In this document: piece by piece, positions 56,410-64,000 of the stretch
Layout of the letters: every line of letters begins with the position of its first letter
How positions within the stretch are numbered: position 1 is the stretch's first letter
Position numbers and translations under genes: made by a program
The notes under the pieces: generated by a model
Database searches by the model: none
What the model was told of the DNA's origin: nothing
The model's input: the letters and a program-made list of their open reading frames with translations, nothing else
Assembly (NCBI GenBank): GCA_965276785.1
Contig: OZ255629.1
Span: 3,224,001-3,288,000 of the forward strand
Direction of reading: 5' to 3'
DNA: 64,000 bases
From: LMUY01 sp965276785
Lineage (GTDB): Bacteria; Pseudomonadota; Alphaproteobacteria; Acetobacterales; Acetobacteraceae

Positions 56410-56870
56410 TGAGGGTGCAGAACAGGGCCTGGGCGGTGATGGCGGTGCTGGTGGCGGGTTGCTCGATCCAGGACGCGCACACGGCCATGCAAGCGCGGCG
56501 CAAGCTGGTGGGCTTGTCGGAGTTGCAGATTGAGTCGTGCCTCGGCGCGCCGGACCAGCATGGCAGCTTCGGCAGCACCGATGTGCTCACTTGGTATGCC
56601 AACTCGACGAGTTCGAGCACGTATTCCGTTCCGATCGTGGGTGGGTTCAGCTTTACCAACGGCGGGTATTGCCACCTGACGGCGCGCGTGGAGCAGGGCC
56701 GCGTCGCCAGCATTCGTTACACGGGGGAGAACAACGCCTTTGCCGCCCCGTTTGCCTACTGCGCGCCGATCGTGCGGAGCTGCATGAACATACCGGAGCC
56801 GCCGGAGCCGGCGCCGACCGCGCTGCCGGGCTCAGCGCCGCCCGCTTTGCCGGGGCGGGTCCCTGAGTGA
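56406..56870 (+). CDS. Hypothetical lipoprotein
   Basis: A 154-residue protein with a lipobox (VMAVLVAGCS, lipidated Cys at about 19). A conserved-looking region KLVGLSELQIESCLGAPDQH resembles SmpA/OmlA-type small lipoproteins. A Pro/Ala-rich tail completes it. It lies downstream of and overlapping the gamma-glutamyltransferase gene. Envelope role inferred. Confidence 0.78.
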   Translation: MMRVQNRAWAVMAVLVAGCSIQDAHTAMQARRKLVGLSELQIESCLGAPDQHGSFGSTDVLTWYANSTSSSTYSVPIVGGFSFTNGGYCHLTARVEQGRVASIRYTGENNAFAAPFAYCAPIVRSCMNIPEPPEPAPTALPGSAPPALPGRVPE

Positions 56871-56975
56871 GGACAGGGCTCTACCTTGGCACCCCAATGG
56901 GATGCGGCAGTTAACGTAAGCCACTGGTTGGCAGGTGTTTGCGGCCGCTTCGAGCGACATCACCTGCGGGCTCGG

Positions 56976-57008
56976 CGTGGATAGCCGGATCAAATCCGGC
57001 CATGACGG
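56976..57008 (+). repeat. Dispersed palindrome copy near IS630
   Basis: CGTGGATAGCCGGATCAAAT then CCGGCCATGACGG: the arm found at 13090 and 63375. It lies 24 nt before IS630 copy 2. Confidence 0.65.
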
Positions 57009-57119
57009 TGGCTGTGGAGGTGGATGTAATACCAGCGCCCGCATGCCCTGACTCAGAGGGGCTATGCGCGGTCACGGTGGGTGTGATTCGGTTTCCTGAA
57101 TGGTTGATGGGGATTGGTC

Positions 57120-57719
57120 ATGCCTGCTGGGGTGAGGGTTTGTGCTGAGAAGTGTTCGGCGCAGGAGTTGCGGCTTGCGGCGAGCGGCTGCCGTGATGCC
57201 AATGCGGTGCGTCGCATGCTGGCCATCGCGCTGTTGCTGGAAGGTCATTCGCGTGGCGATGCTGCGCGCGCCTGCGGGATGGAGCGCCAGACGTTGCGCG
57301 ACTGGGTGCACCGGTTCAATGCGAACGGCCTCGCTGGGCTTAGCAATCGCTGGGGTGGCGGCTGTAAGCCCAAGCTTGCTCAACCGCAGACGGACCGTCT
57401 GGCCGAGCTGGTGCGCAACGGCCCCGACCTTGCCGTGCATGGGGTGATACGCTGGCGTCGGATCGACCTGGCCCGAGCCATGCACAAGGAGTTCGACGTC
57501 ACGGTGAACGAGCGCACCGTGGGCCGGCTGCTGCGCAAGCTTGGGTTCAGCCGGATATCGGTGCGTCCGCACCACCCAAAACAGGACGCGGACGCCCTGC
57601 AGGCGCATAAAAAAACTTCGCCGAGTTGGTCGCCGCCGTCCTGCCGCCCAGCGCGGCTGGCAAGCCGATCGAGCTCTGGTGGCAGGACGAGGCACGCGTC
57701 GGCCAGCAAGGCTCCTTGA
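57120..57719 (+). CDS. IS630 transposase OrfA, copy 2
   Basis: Identical in translation to the copy-1 OrfA (199 residues, HTH domain). The A7 frameshift run is at 57609-57615. Identity of both copies implies recent transposition or gene conversion. Confidence 0.92.
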   Translation: MPAGVRVCAEKCSAQELRLAASGCRDANAVRRMLAIALLLEGHSRGDAARACGMERQTLRDWVHRFNANGLAGLSNRWGGGCKPKLAQPQTDRLAELVRNGPDLAVHGVIRWRRIDLARAMHKEFDVTVNERTVGRLLRKLGFSRISVRPHHPKQDADALQAHKKTSPSWSPPSCRPARLASRSSSGGRTRHASASKAP

Positions 57720-58177
57720 CCTATGTCTGGACGGACCGAGGCAGCCGTCCGCCCATGCCGCGCGACCTGCGATACGAATGGGCCTACATCTTCGGCGCCG
57801 TCTGTCCCGCCCGTGGCTGCGGTGCGGCCCTGGTCTTGCCGGAGGTCAACGCCTCGGCCATGAACCGGCACCTGGCCGAGATTAGCCGCAACGTCCAACC
57901 CGGCGCGCACGCCGTCGTCACGCTCGACGGCGCGGGATGGCATCAAACCGGCGGTAAGCTGCGCGTGCCGGACAACGTAAGCCTGCTGCATCTACCGCCC
58001 TACTGCCCGGAGCTGAACCCGGTCGAGAACGTCTGGCAATATCTCCGGCAGAATTATCTCAGCCACCGGGTCTTCCCCCACTACGACGACATCGTCGATG
58101 CCTGCTGCAACGCCTGGAACGCTCTCATGGCTATGCCCGAACGCATCACGTCCATAACGTCTCGCGCCTGGGCATAG
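57614..58177 (+). CDS. IS630 transposase OrfB, copy 2
   Basis: Identical in translation to the copy-1 OrfB with the intact DDE triad (WWQDEARVG, VTLDGAGWH, NPVENVWQYLR). It is expressed by a -1 shift at the A7 run. Confidence 0.92.
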   Translation, partial: NFAELVAAVLPPSAAGKPIELWWQDEARVGQQGSLTYVWTDRGSRPPMPRDLRYEWAYIFGAVCPARGCGAALVLPEVNASAMNRHLAEISRNVQPGAHAVVTLDGAGWHQTGGKLRVPDNVSLLHLPPYCPELNPVENVWQYLRQNYLSHRVFPHYDDIVDACCNAWNALMAMPERITSITSRAWA

Positions 58178-58293
58178 GTCAAACCATGCGGGCGCTGGTA
58201 TAATACCGGCCAGCGCGGTTGATGACTCGCCTGTGATTTTGAGCGGCTCGGTGGAGCCTGCTGGCCTCGCTGGGGCTGTGCGGGGTAGGGGCG

Positions 58294-58845
58294 ATGAAGG
58301 GCAAGCGGCTGGTGATCAGCGAGAAGCTGTCGGGGGCAGAACTGCGCAAGCGGGCGCGTGTAGAACCTGACCGATCAGCGGCGGCGCGGATGATGGCAAT
58401 CGCCAACGCGCTGGAAGGCATGACGCGGGCCGAGGCAGCGCGCCTGGCCGGCATGGAGCGCCAGGCGCTGCGCGATGCGGTCATGCGCTACAACGCCGAG
58501 GGCTTGGACGGCCTGCACGACCGGCCCCGGCCTGGACCAAAGCCGCGGCTGGACGACAGCCGTATGGCCGAGCTGCGCAAGCTGGTGCTGGATGGTCCGG
58601 ACATCGAGAAGACGGGCGTGTCGGCCTGGACGCTGGCCGAGCTGTGTGCCGAGATCGCGCGGCGCTGGAAGGTCGACTACCACGAGGCGCACATGTCCAA
58701 GCTGATGCGCAAACTGGGCTTGTCGCGGCAGAAGGCCCGGCCGTCGCATCCCAAGGCCGACCCGGTAGCACGACAGACCTGGTCAAAAGGGGGCTGCAGA
58801 GCGAGCTGGACACCATCGCGCAGGCGCATCCGGGCCGCCGCCTGA
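58294..58845 (+). CDS. IS-B transposase OrfA (zero frame)
   Basis: 183 residues with the HTH block MTRAEAARLAGMERQALRDA and a second DNA-binding part ending VDYHEAHMSKLMRKLGLSRQ. Near 58785 an AAAAGGGGG run allows a -1 shift into the DDE frame; without it the protein ends with frameshifted residues at 58845. Confidence 0.85.
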   Translation: MKGKRLVISEKLSGAELRKRARVEPDRSAAARMMAIANALEGMTRAEAARLAGMERQALRDAVMRYNAEGLDGLHDRPRPGPKPRLDDSRMAELRKLVLDGPDIEKTGVSAWTLAELCAEIARRWKVDYHEAHMSKLMRKLGLSRQKARPSHPKADPVARQTWSKGGCRASWTPSRRRIRAAA

Positions 58846-59357
58846 CGCTGTGGTTTCAGGATGAGGCGCGGTTCGGCCAGAAAGGCCGCACCTGCCATCG
58901 CTGGTTCACCCGCGGCCAACGCCCGCCCGGCTTGTGCGACCAGCGTTACACCTGGACGCACCTGTTCGCCGCCGTGCAGCCGAAGACTGGCAGCGCGTTC
59001 GCCCTGGTGCTGCCAGAGCTGAACACCGCCACCATGCAGCTGTTCGTCGACCAGTTCGCCGCCACCTTGGCCAAGGACGAACACGCTGCCATGGTCATGG
59101 ATCAGGCCGGCTGGCACGTCACCAACGACCTCACCATGCCGGCCAACGTGTCGCTGATCCTGCTGCCGCCCTACAGCCCCGAGCTCAACCCAGTCGAACG
59201 CGTTTGGCTCTACCTGCGCGAGCGCTATCTCAGCCACAGGCTCCTCAACAGCTACGACGCCATCGTCGATGCGCTTTGCATCGCATGGCAAAAGCTGACC
59301 GCAGCCCAACTGCAATCCCTAACTAGCTACCCCTACCTCAACCAAGTCAGCTTCTAA
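58788..59357 (+). CDS. IS-B transposase OrfB (-1 frame, DDE domain)
   Basis: Catalytic half with Asp in LWFQDEARFGQ, Asp in AMVMDQAGWH and Glu in NPVERVWLYLRERYL. It continues OrfA after a -1 shift at the A4G5 run, giving a total of about 354 residues. The intact DDE suggests activity, unless the frame change is a mutation rather than programmed. Confidence 0.85.
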   Translation, partial: RGLQSELDTIAQAHPGRRLTLWFQDEARFGQKGRTCHRWFTRGQRPPGLCDQRYTWTHLFAAVQPKTGSAFALVLPELNTATMQLFVDQFAATLAKDEHAAMVMDQAGWHVTNDLTMPANVSLILLPPYSPELNPVERVWLYLRERYLSHRLLNSYDAIVDALCIAWQKLTAAQLQSLTSYPYLNQVSF

Positions 59358-60188
59358 GCTGACCGGTATAAGCGGGGACTGTGCTGCGAAGCGGCGCTGG
59401 CGGCGTTGCAGGATGCGCCAGAACAGGCGGGACATGGCTGCCGACAGCCTGCCGCGCGGCGGCAAGCCGACTGCCTTAAGGATCATTCCCATGCTGCGCT
59501 CGATATGGCCGTAGCGGTAAAAACCCATCGCCCGTCCCATGTAAGCTGCCATGCAACGGTCGTGGGCGTAGGGAGTCCCGGGCGGCTCGTTACCGCAGTG
59601 ATACGCGTAGGCGAGTTCGTCGTCCTCGGTCTCGGTGATACGGCCGGCCGCGATGCGCAGGCGGCGGAGTATACCGATGCGCTCACGGGCCAAGTAGCGG
59701 CGCATATGGTCATAGAACAGCTTGAAATGCCGGTATTCATCGGCGGCGATCAGCCGGCACACTTGCTGCAAGACCGGCTCCGCCGTCGCGTCCGCAAGCG
59801 CCGTGTAGTAGGAGGAGGTCCCGGTCTCCACCATGCAACGCGCGATCAGCTCACCAGTCTTGGAGCCGCGGACCGAGGTGTCGGTGTCGAGCGGGAGCTT
59901 GTACTCGGTGCGGTAACGGTCGAACGCCTCGCTGAACCGCCAGGCCGGGTCGGCAAGCTCCGCCCAGCGGCCGAGCGCGTCGCCGTGCTGCACTTCTTCC
60001 ACCGCCCAGTTAGTGCATGCGTTGCAGAACGGCGGGTCCTCCCGGAAAACGCGGCATAGATAAGCGGCGTATTCAACACCGTTTCGCTCCACCATCGCGG
60101 CCGATTTGACCAGCCGGACGATCTCGGGATCGACGTTGGAGGGCTCGAATCGCTCCCAGTCCACATCTTCGATTTGCCAATGTTTCAT
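59319..60188 (-). CDS. Ferritin-like diiron-domain protein, C-terminus supplied by IS-B
   Basis: A 289-residue protein with a ferritin-like four-helix arrangement and two carboxylate/His motifs: WAVEEVQHGDALGRW (EExxH) and AADEYRHFKLFYDHM (DExxH), plus MVERNGVEYAAYLCRVF and METGTSSYYTAL. This suggests a diiron oxidase or oxygenase of unknown substrate. The last about 16 residues lie inside IS-B (right end 59366), so the native C-terminus is lost. Metal-binding helices are intact. Confidence 0.8.
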   Translation of the reverse strand: MKHWQIEDVDWERFEPSNVDPEIVRLVKSAAMVERNGVEYAAYLCRVFREDPPFCNACTNWAVEEVQHGDALGRWAELADPAWRFSEAFDRYRTEYKLPLDTDTSVRGSKTGELIARCMVETGTSSYYTALADATAEPVLQQVCRLIAADEYRHFKLFYDHMRRYLARERIGILRRLRIAAGRITETEDDELAYAYHCGNEPPGTPYAHDRCMAAYMGRAMGFYRYGHIERSMGMILKAVGLPPRGRLSAAMSRLFWRILQRRQRRFAAQSPLIPVSLEADLVEVGVAS

Positions 60189-60339
60189 CGCACTCTGGGC
60201 TTCATAGCTCGCCGGGAATCCTTTGAGTCACGGTCTGGTCACACAACGCGTGCATGGCATTGTGGGTGCCGTGGGGAAAGCCAACGTGGCGTGAGGGCGA
60301 CAATGCCGGCGGAATCGTGGCCGGCAAGCAACAACCAAC

Positions 60340-60744
60340 CTAAGCCGCGGCGGCCTCGATCATGGCCCGGGCGGACTGCATCTGGTCCATCGCGGCATCG
60401 AGGGCGGGCACGTCGGTCTTGTCGGTGGCGTCGTAGGCCTTTTGCGCTTCGGCGAGACGCCGTTCTCCTTCGCTGCGGGAGAGTTCACCGGTCGGCACCG
60501 CCTCGTCGGCCAACACAGTGCAGCGCTCGGGCGTGACCTCGGCAAAGCCGCCGCTGACGAACAGCTGGTCCGTCACCCGGCCGCCCTCGTAAATGCTGAC
60601 CGTGCCGCCGCGCAGCAGCACGATGGTGGGGGAATGGTTCGGCAGCACGCCCATGTCGCCCTCCGAGGCGGGGATCACCACCATCTCCACATCACGCGAC
60701 AGCAGCAGCTTCTCGGGGCTGACGATCTCGAGCGCGACCGGCAC
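60340..60744 (-). CDS. atpC: F1 ATP synthase subunit epsilon
   Basis: A 134-residue epsilon subunit. The N-terminal beta-sandwich has LEIVSPEKLLLSRDVEMVVI, EGDMGVLPNHSPTIVLL and VSGGFAEVTPERCTVLADEA, and the C-terminus is helical. It is part of the central stalk and inhibits hydrolysis. GTG start at 60744, directly next to the atpD stop with no gap. Last gene of the atpAGDC part of the operon. Confidence 0.96.
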   Translation of the reverse strand: MPVALEIVSPEKLLLSRDVEMVVIPASEGDMGVLPNHSPTIVLLRGGTVSIYEGGRVTDQLFVSGGFAEVTPERCTVLADEAVPTGELSRSEGERRLAEAQKAYDATDKTDVPALDAAMDQMQSARAMIEAAAA

Positions 60745-62178
60745 CTACGCGCGCTCCTTCATCCCCTCGGCCTTCTTCACCGCGTCCTCGATGGTGCCAA
60801 CCATGTAGAACGCGCTTTCCGGCAGGTGGTCGTATTCCCCGGCGACGATGGCCTTGAAGCTGCGGATGGTGTCGGGCAGCGAGATGAACAAGCCCGGCGT
60901 GCCGGTGAACACCTCGGCCACGTGGAACGGCTGGCTCAGGAAGCGCTGGATTTTGCGGGCGCGGGAGACCACCAGCTTGTCCTCTTCCGAGAGCTCGTCC
61001 ATGCCCAGGATAGCGATGATGTCCTGCAGCGACTTGTAGGTCTGCAGGACGCGCTGCACTTCGCGGGCGGTGTCGTAGTGCTCGTCGCCGATGATGCGGG
61101 CGTCGAGCGAGCGGGAGGTGGAGTCGAGCGGGTCCACCGCCGGGTAGATGCCCAGCTCGGCGATGGAGCGGGAGAGCGTGGTGGTCGCGTCCAAGTGGGC
61201 GAAGGAGGTGGCGGGCGCCGGGTCGGTGAGGTCGTCGGCGGGGACGTAGATCGCCTGCACCGAAGTGATGGAGCCTTTCTTGGTGGAGGTGATGCGTTCC
61301 TGCAGCGCGCCCATGTCGGTGGCCAGGGTCGGCTGGTAGCCCACGGCGGAGGGGATGCGGCCGAGCAGGGCCGACACTTCGGCGCCGGCCTGGGTAAAGC
61401 GGAAGATGTTGTCGACGAAGAACAGCACGTCCTGCCCCTCCTCGTCGCGGAAATACTCCGCCAGCGAGAGGCCGGACAGCGCCACGCGGGCGCGTGCACC
61501 CGGCGGCTCGTTCATCTGGCCGTAGACCAGCGCCACCTTGGAGCCCTCAGTGGTGTTCTCGCCCAGCTTGATCACCCCGGCGTCGATCATCTCGTGATAG
61601 AGGTCGTTGCCCTCACGGGTGCGCTCGCCGACCCCGGCGAACACCGAGACGCCGCCATGGCCCTTGGCAATGTTGTTGATCAGCTCCTGGATCAGCACCG
61701 TCTTGCCCACGCCCGCGCCGCCGAACAGCCCGATCTTGCCGCCCTTAAGGTAGGGGCAGAGCAAATCCACCACCTTGATGCCGGTGACCAGGATTTCGGC
61801 CGAGGTCGCTTGGTCCTCGAACGAGGGAGCGTCGCGGTGGATTGGGTAGCTCATCTTGGCGCCGACCGGGCCGCGCTCGTCGATCGGGTCACCCAGCACG
61901 TTCAGGATGCGGCCAAGCGTCTCCGGGCCGACGGGGACGGAGATGGGGGCGCCGGTGTCGGTGACCTCGCCGCCGCGGATCAAGCCGTCGGTGCTGTCCA
62001 TAGCGATGCAGCGAACGGTGCGCTCGCCGAGTTCCTGCGCGACCTCCATTACGAGGGTGTCGCCGTTGGAGCGCTTGGTGGTGAGCGCGTTCTGGATATA
62101 CGGGAGGTCGCCCTCGAACTGGACGTCGAGCACGGCGCCTAGGATTTGAGAAATGCGGCCTACGCTGTTGGTTGCCAT
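60745..62178 (-). CDS. atpD: F1 ATP synthase subunit beta
   Basis: A 477-residue catalytic beta subunit: Walker A GGAGVGKTVLIQELINN, FAGVGERTREGNDLYHEM with the catalytic Glu, VALVYGQMNEPPGARARVAL, and VLFFVDNIFRFTQAGAEVSA. It makes ATP in the F1 hexamer. A long, perfectly conserved family sequence, with an ATG at 62178 and GGAGG nearby. Confidence 0.99.
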   Translation of the reverse strand: MATNSVGRISQILGAVLDVQFEGDLPYIQNALTTKRSNGDTLVMEVAQELGERTVRCIAMDSTDGLIRGGEVTDTGAPISVPVGPETLGRILNVLGDPIDERGPVGAKMSYPIHRDAPSFEDQATSAEILVTGIKVVDLLCPYLKGGKIGLFGGAGVGKTVLIQELINNIAKGHGGVSVFAGVGERTREGNDLYHEMIDAGVIKLGENTTEGSKVALVYGQMNEPPGARARVALSGLSLAEYFRDEEGQDVLFFVDNIFRFTQAGAEVSALLGRIPSAVGYQPTLATDMGALQERITSTKKGSITSVQAIYVPADDLTDPAPATSFAHLDATTTLSRSIAELGIYPAVDPLDSTSRSLDARIIGDEHYDTAREVQRVLQTYKSLQDIIAILGMDELSEEDKLVVSRARKIQRFLSQPFHVAEVFTGTPGLFISLPDTIRSFKAIVAGEYDHLPESAFYMVGTIEDAVKKAEGMKERA

Positions 62179-62219
62179 GTACCTGCCTCCTTAAGGCCAG
62201 AGCGCTCCATCGCTTTGCA

Positions 62220-62243
62220 TTCCATTCAGCAAGCTGAATGGAA
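62220..62243 (-). other. Perfect 10-bp hairpin between atpG and atpD
   Basis: TTCCATTCAG and CTGAATGGAA with a 4-nt CAAG loop lie in the 124-nt atpG-atpD gap, some 40 nt before the atpD start. It may tune mRNA processing or stability between cistrons. No T-run, so not a clear terminator. Confidence 0.6.
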
Positions 62244-62302
62244 CCTTGGCAAATCTCGCCCTTGGACCTGGCAGGGGACAGTCGTCCCCTGCACCACTGC
62301 TG

Positions 62303-63187
62303 TTAGAGCGCCTCGGCGCCGGAAATGATTTCGATGAGTTCGCTGGTGATGTTCGCTTGGCGGGTGCGGTTATAGTTAAGGGTCAGCTTGTTGATCGCCT
62401 CGCCGGCATTGCGAGTCGCGTTGTCCATCGCGGTCATCCGGGCGCCATGCTCGCCGGCTCCGCTTTCAAGCTGGGCGCGGTAAAGCTGAATCGACAGGTT
62501 CTTCGGCAGCAATTTGGCGAGGATGGTCTCTTCATCCGGCTCGAACTCGTAGATCGCTTGGGCGGTGGTCTGCTCGGGCGGGCCGGTCTCCGTCATCAAA
62601 GGCGGGATAATTTGGAGTTCGGCCGGGATTTGGCTGATCACGGAGACGAAGCGGTTGTAGACCACAGTGGCGACGTCGAACTCGTCGCGTCCCAGCATGT
62701 CCACCGCCTGCGTGCCGATGGCCTGCACGTCGGCGTAATCCACCGTCTTTTTGCCGGCGAAGGAAATCTCACCCACGATGTTGCTGGCCATTTCGCGGCG
62801 CAGGTAGTCGCGGCCTTTGCGGCCGACGGTGATGATCTTGACCGTCTTGCCTTCGGACATCAGCCGCCGGGCCAGGTTGCGCGCGGCGCGGCCGACGTTG
62901 GTGTTGAAGGCGCCGGCCAGGCCGCGGTCGGCGGTGATGACGATGAGCAGATGGACGCGGTCGTTGCCGGTGCCGGCCAGCATGCGCGGGGCGGTCGGGC
63001 TGCCCTGCATGCTGGCGGCCAGCGTCGCCAGCATGCGCTCCATGCGTTCGGCATAGGGGCGCGCGGCCTCGGCCTGGCTCTGGGCGCGGCGCAGCTTGCT
63101 GGCCGCCACCATCTTCATGGCAGAGGTGATCTTGCGGGTGGACTTCACGCTGTTGATGCGGGCGCGGAGGGCTTTGAGGCTGGCCAT
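62303..63187 (-). CDS. atpG: F1 ATP synthase subunit gamma
   Basis: A 294-residue gamma subunit. The N-terminal helix has LKALRARINSVKSTRKITSA and MKMVAASKLRRAQ, the middle has LIVITADRGLAGAFNTNVGR, and the C-terminus has MTAMDNATRNAGEAINKLTL. It is the rotor shaft of F1. Start ATG 63187. Confidence 0.97.
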   Translation of the reverse strand: MASLKALRARINSVKSTRKITSAMKMVAASKLRRAQSQAEAARPYAERMERMLATLAASMQGSPTAPRMLAGTGNDRVHLLIVITADRGLAGAFNTNVGRAARNLARRLMSEGKTVKIITVGRKGRDYLRREMASNIVGEISFAGKKTVDYADVQAIGTQAVDMLGRDEFDVATVVYNRFVSVISQIPAELQIIPPLMTETGPPEQTTAQAIYEFEPDEETILAKLLPKNLSIQLYRAQLESGAGEHGARMTAMDNATRNAGEAINKLTLNYNRTRQANITSELIEIISGAEAL

Positions 63188-63262
63188 CGGCTACGCCCTC
63201 ACCCCAGCGCTCTCCCGCGGGCGAGCAGGGCATGCGCGCTGGGTGGCAAGCCTCACCGATCT

Positions 63263-63403
63263 CGTCATGCCGGGACTTGTTCCGGGCATCCACGCGGCCC
63301 GGCTGGTGACGCCGGACGCGCTCTCGTCGCCCGCGGAGTCCCACACCTCGGGCCGGCAGCCTTCGGACGCCGTGGATGGCCGGATCAAGTCCGGCCATGA
63401 CGG
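63263..63403. repeat. Dispersed palindrome copy inside the atp operon
   Basis: Arms CGTCATGCCGGGACTTGTTC (from 63263) and GATCAAGTCCGGCCATGACG (ending 63402-63403) enclose about 100 nt of GC-rich spacer between atpA and atpG. It is the most complete copy of the family seen at 12994, 46199 and 56976. It must be transcribed as part of the atp mRNA and could form a large stem. Confidence 0.8.
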
Positions 63404-63411
63404 GGCCAACA

Positions 63412-64000
63412 TCACGCGCTGAACGACTTGGCAAAGCCGTCGAGGAAGCTCTTCAGCTTGGTCTCCGTCTCCGGCTTGATATCGAGGTCGGCCCGGATCG
63501 CATCCATCACCGAGGGGTCCCTCGTGCGTAGCTCGCTTACCATGCTGCGCTCAAACTGCCCCACCTTGCCTATGTCCACATTGTCCAGGTAGCCGCGCAC
63601 CCCGGCAAACAGCACTACCGCCTGCACTTCAACCGGCAATGGGTGGAACTGCGGCTGCTTCAGCAACTCCGTCAACCGCGCGCCCCGCGCCAGCAGCTTC
63701 TGCGTCGAGGCGTCCAGGTCGGAGGCGAACTGGGCAAAGGCGGCCATCTCGCGGTATTGGGCAAGCTCGAGCTTGATCGATCCAGCCACCTTCTTCATGG
63801 CCTTGGTCTGCGCGGCCGATCCCACCCGGGACACTGAGAGGCCCACGTTCACTGCCGGGCGGATGCCGCGGAAGAACAGCTCGGATTCGAGGAAAATCTG
63901 ACCATCGGTTATGGAGATCACATTGGTCGGGATGTAGGCGGACACGTCGCCCGCCTGAGTCTCGATCACCGGCAGCGCAGTCAAGCTGCCGGCGCCGTTC
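63412..64000 (-). CDS. atpA: F1 ATP synthase subunit alpha (partial, C-terminal part)
   Basis: The C-terminal about 196 residues of the alpha subunit, running off the window edge. Blocks include SLTALPVIETQAGDVSAYIP, ITDGQIFLESELFFRGIRPA, VNVGLSVSRVGSAAQTKAM, then the helical C-terminal domain to the stop. It is the non-catalytic nucleotide-binding partner of beta. Same strand and operon as atpG, atpD and atpC. Confidence 0.97.
   Translation of the reverse strand, partial: NGAGSLTALPVIETQAGDVSAYIPTNVISITDGQIFLESELFFRGIRPAVNVGLSVSRVGSAAQTKAMKKVAGSIKLELAQYREMAAFAQFASDLDASTQKLLARGARLTELLKQPQFHPLPVEVQAVVLFAGVRGYLDNVDIGKVGQFERSMVSELRTRDPSVMDAIRADLDIKPETETKLKSFLDGFAKSFSA

Larger units (their letters stand above)
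57032..58198 (+). mobile_element. IS630-family insertion sequence, copy 2
   Basis: A 1167-bp element with the same terminal repeats and coding frames as copy 1, flanked by TA at 57030-57031 and 58199-58200. It differs visibly only in three bases near the left end. It is in direct orientation to copy 1, with a coordinate offset of 41,122. Only 7 nt separate it from a second IS630-type element. Confidence 0.95.
58206..59366 (+). mobile_element. Second IS630-type element (IS-B)
   Basis: A 1161-bp element whose ends CCGGCCAGC and GCTGACCGG are imperfect inverted repeats (one mismatch in nine), bordered by TA at 58204-58205 and 59367-59368. Its transposase is related to but distinct from the copy-1/2 protein. 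It abuts IS630 copy 2 and its right end has entered the 3' end of the ferritin-like gene. Confidence 0.88.

Overview
The window is high-GC alphaproteobacterial DNA, most likely from an Acetobacteraceae-type (Rhodospirillales/Acetobacterales) chromosome. This rests on the rRNA sequence, on order-typical small families (DUF1013/TrcR, DUF1192, YdcH/DUF465, a GHNGGP-type small protein), and on the ATP synthase and purEK neighbourhoods. The genus cannot be fixed by eye.

Layout. Positions 1-5160 hold most of an rRNA operon on the minus strand: promoter, a G/U-rich leader, 16S, tRNA-Ala, tRNA-Ile and the 5' two-thirds of 23S. The tRNA order is the reverse of the usual Ile-Ala. The 23S gene is split at helix 45 by a 436-bp intervening sequence that encodes an S23 four-helix-bundle protein. 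The palindromic repeat bounding this insert also occurs at every junction of the 16S-23S spacer. Positions 5.3-26 kb are mostly housekeeping: ClpB, a GH15 glucosidase, a DEAD-box helicase, glutaryl-CoA dehydrogenase, an RNA m5U methyltransferase, an amidase, a kinase/pseudokinase/Zn-hydrolase operon, SmpB, DapA, Slt, PgpA and a CBS protein. Positions 26-41 kb carry a carboxylesterase, an NdvA-like exporter, PdxY, L31, a small heat-shock protein behind a ROSE-like thermometer, TrcR, purE-purK, an FkbM methyltransferase, AroE and a bacterial calpain. Positions 41-57 kb hold a polyamine/Fe-type ABC importer, a prolidase-amidohydrolase pair, a TPR/ATP-grasp protein, a class V aminotransferase, phnM with a 2H phosphoesterase of the phosphonate-operon family, a gamma-glutamyltransferase and a lipoprotein. 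Positions 57-59.4 kb contain two abutting IS630-family elements. Positions 60.3-64 kb hold atpA(partial)-atpG-atpD-atpC on the minus strand.

Mobile DNA. Two nearly identical 1167-bp IS630 copies lie in direct orientation 41.1 kb apart. A second IS630 type (1161 bp) abuts the distal copy. Two insertions have replaced the 3' ends of host genes (an amidase and a diiron ferritin-like protein) with IS-encoded codons. A dispersed palindrome related to CGTCATGCCCGGACTTG recurs in at least five intergenic places, including inside the atp operon; in one place it supplies the start codon of a gene.

The most unusual structure is the rRNA operon. One palindrome family appears to mark every RNA junction and also the 23S-internal S23 insertion, which suggests a shared origin or shared RNase III processing. 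No CRISPR array, prophage or complete defence system was seen.
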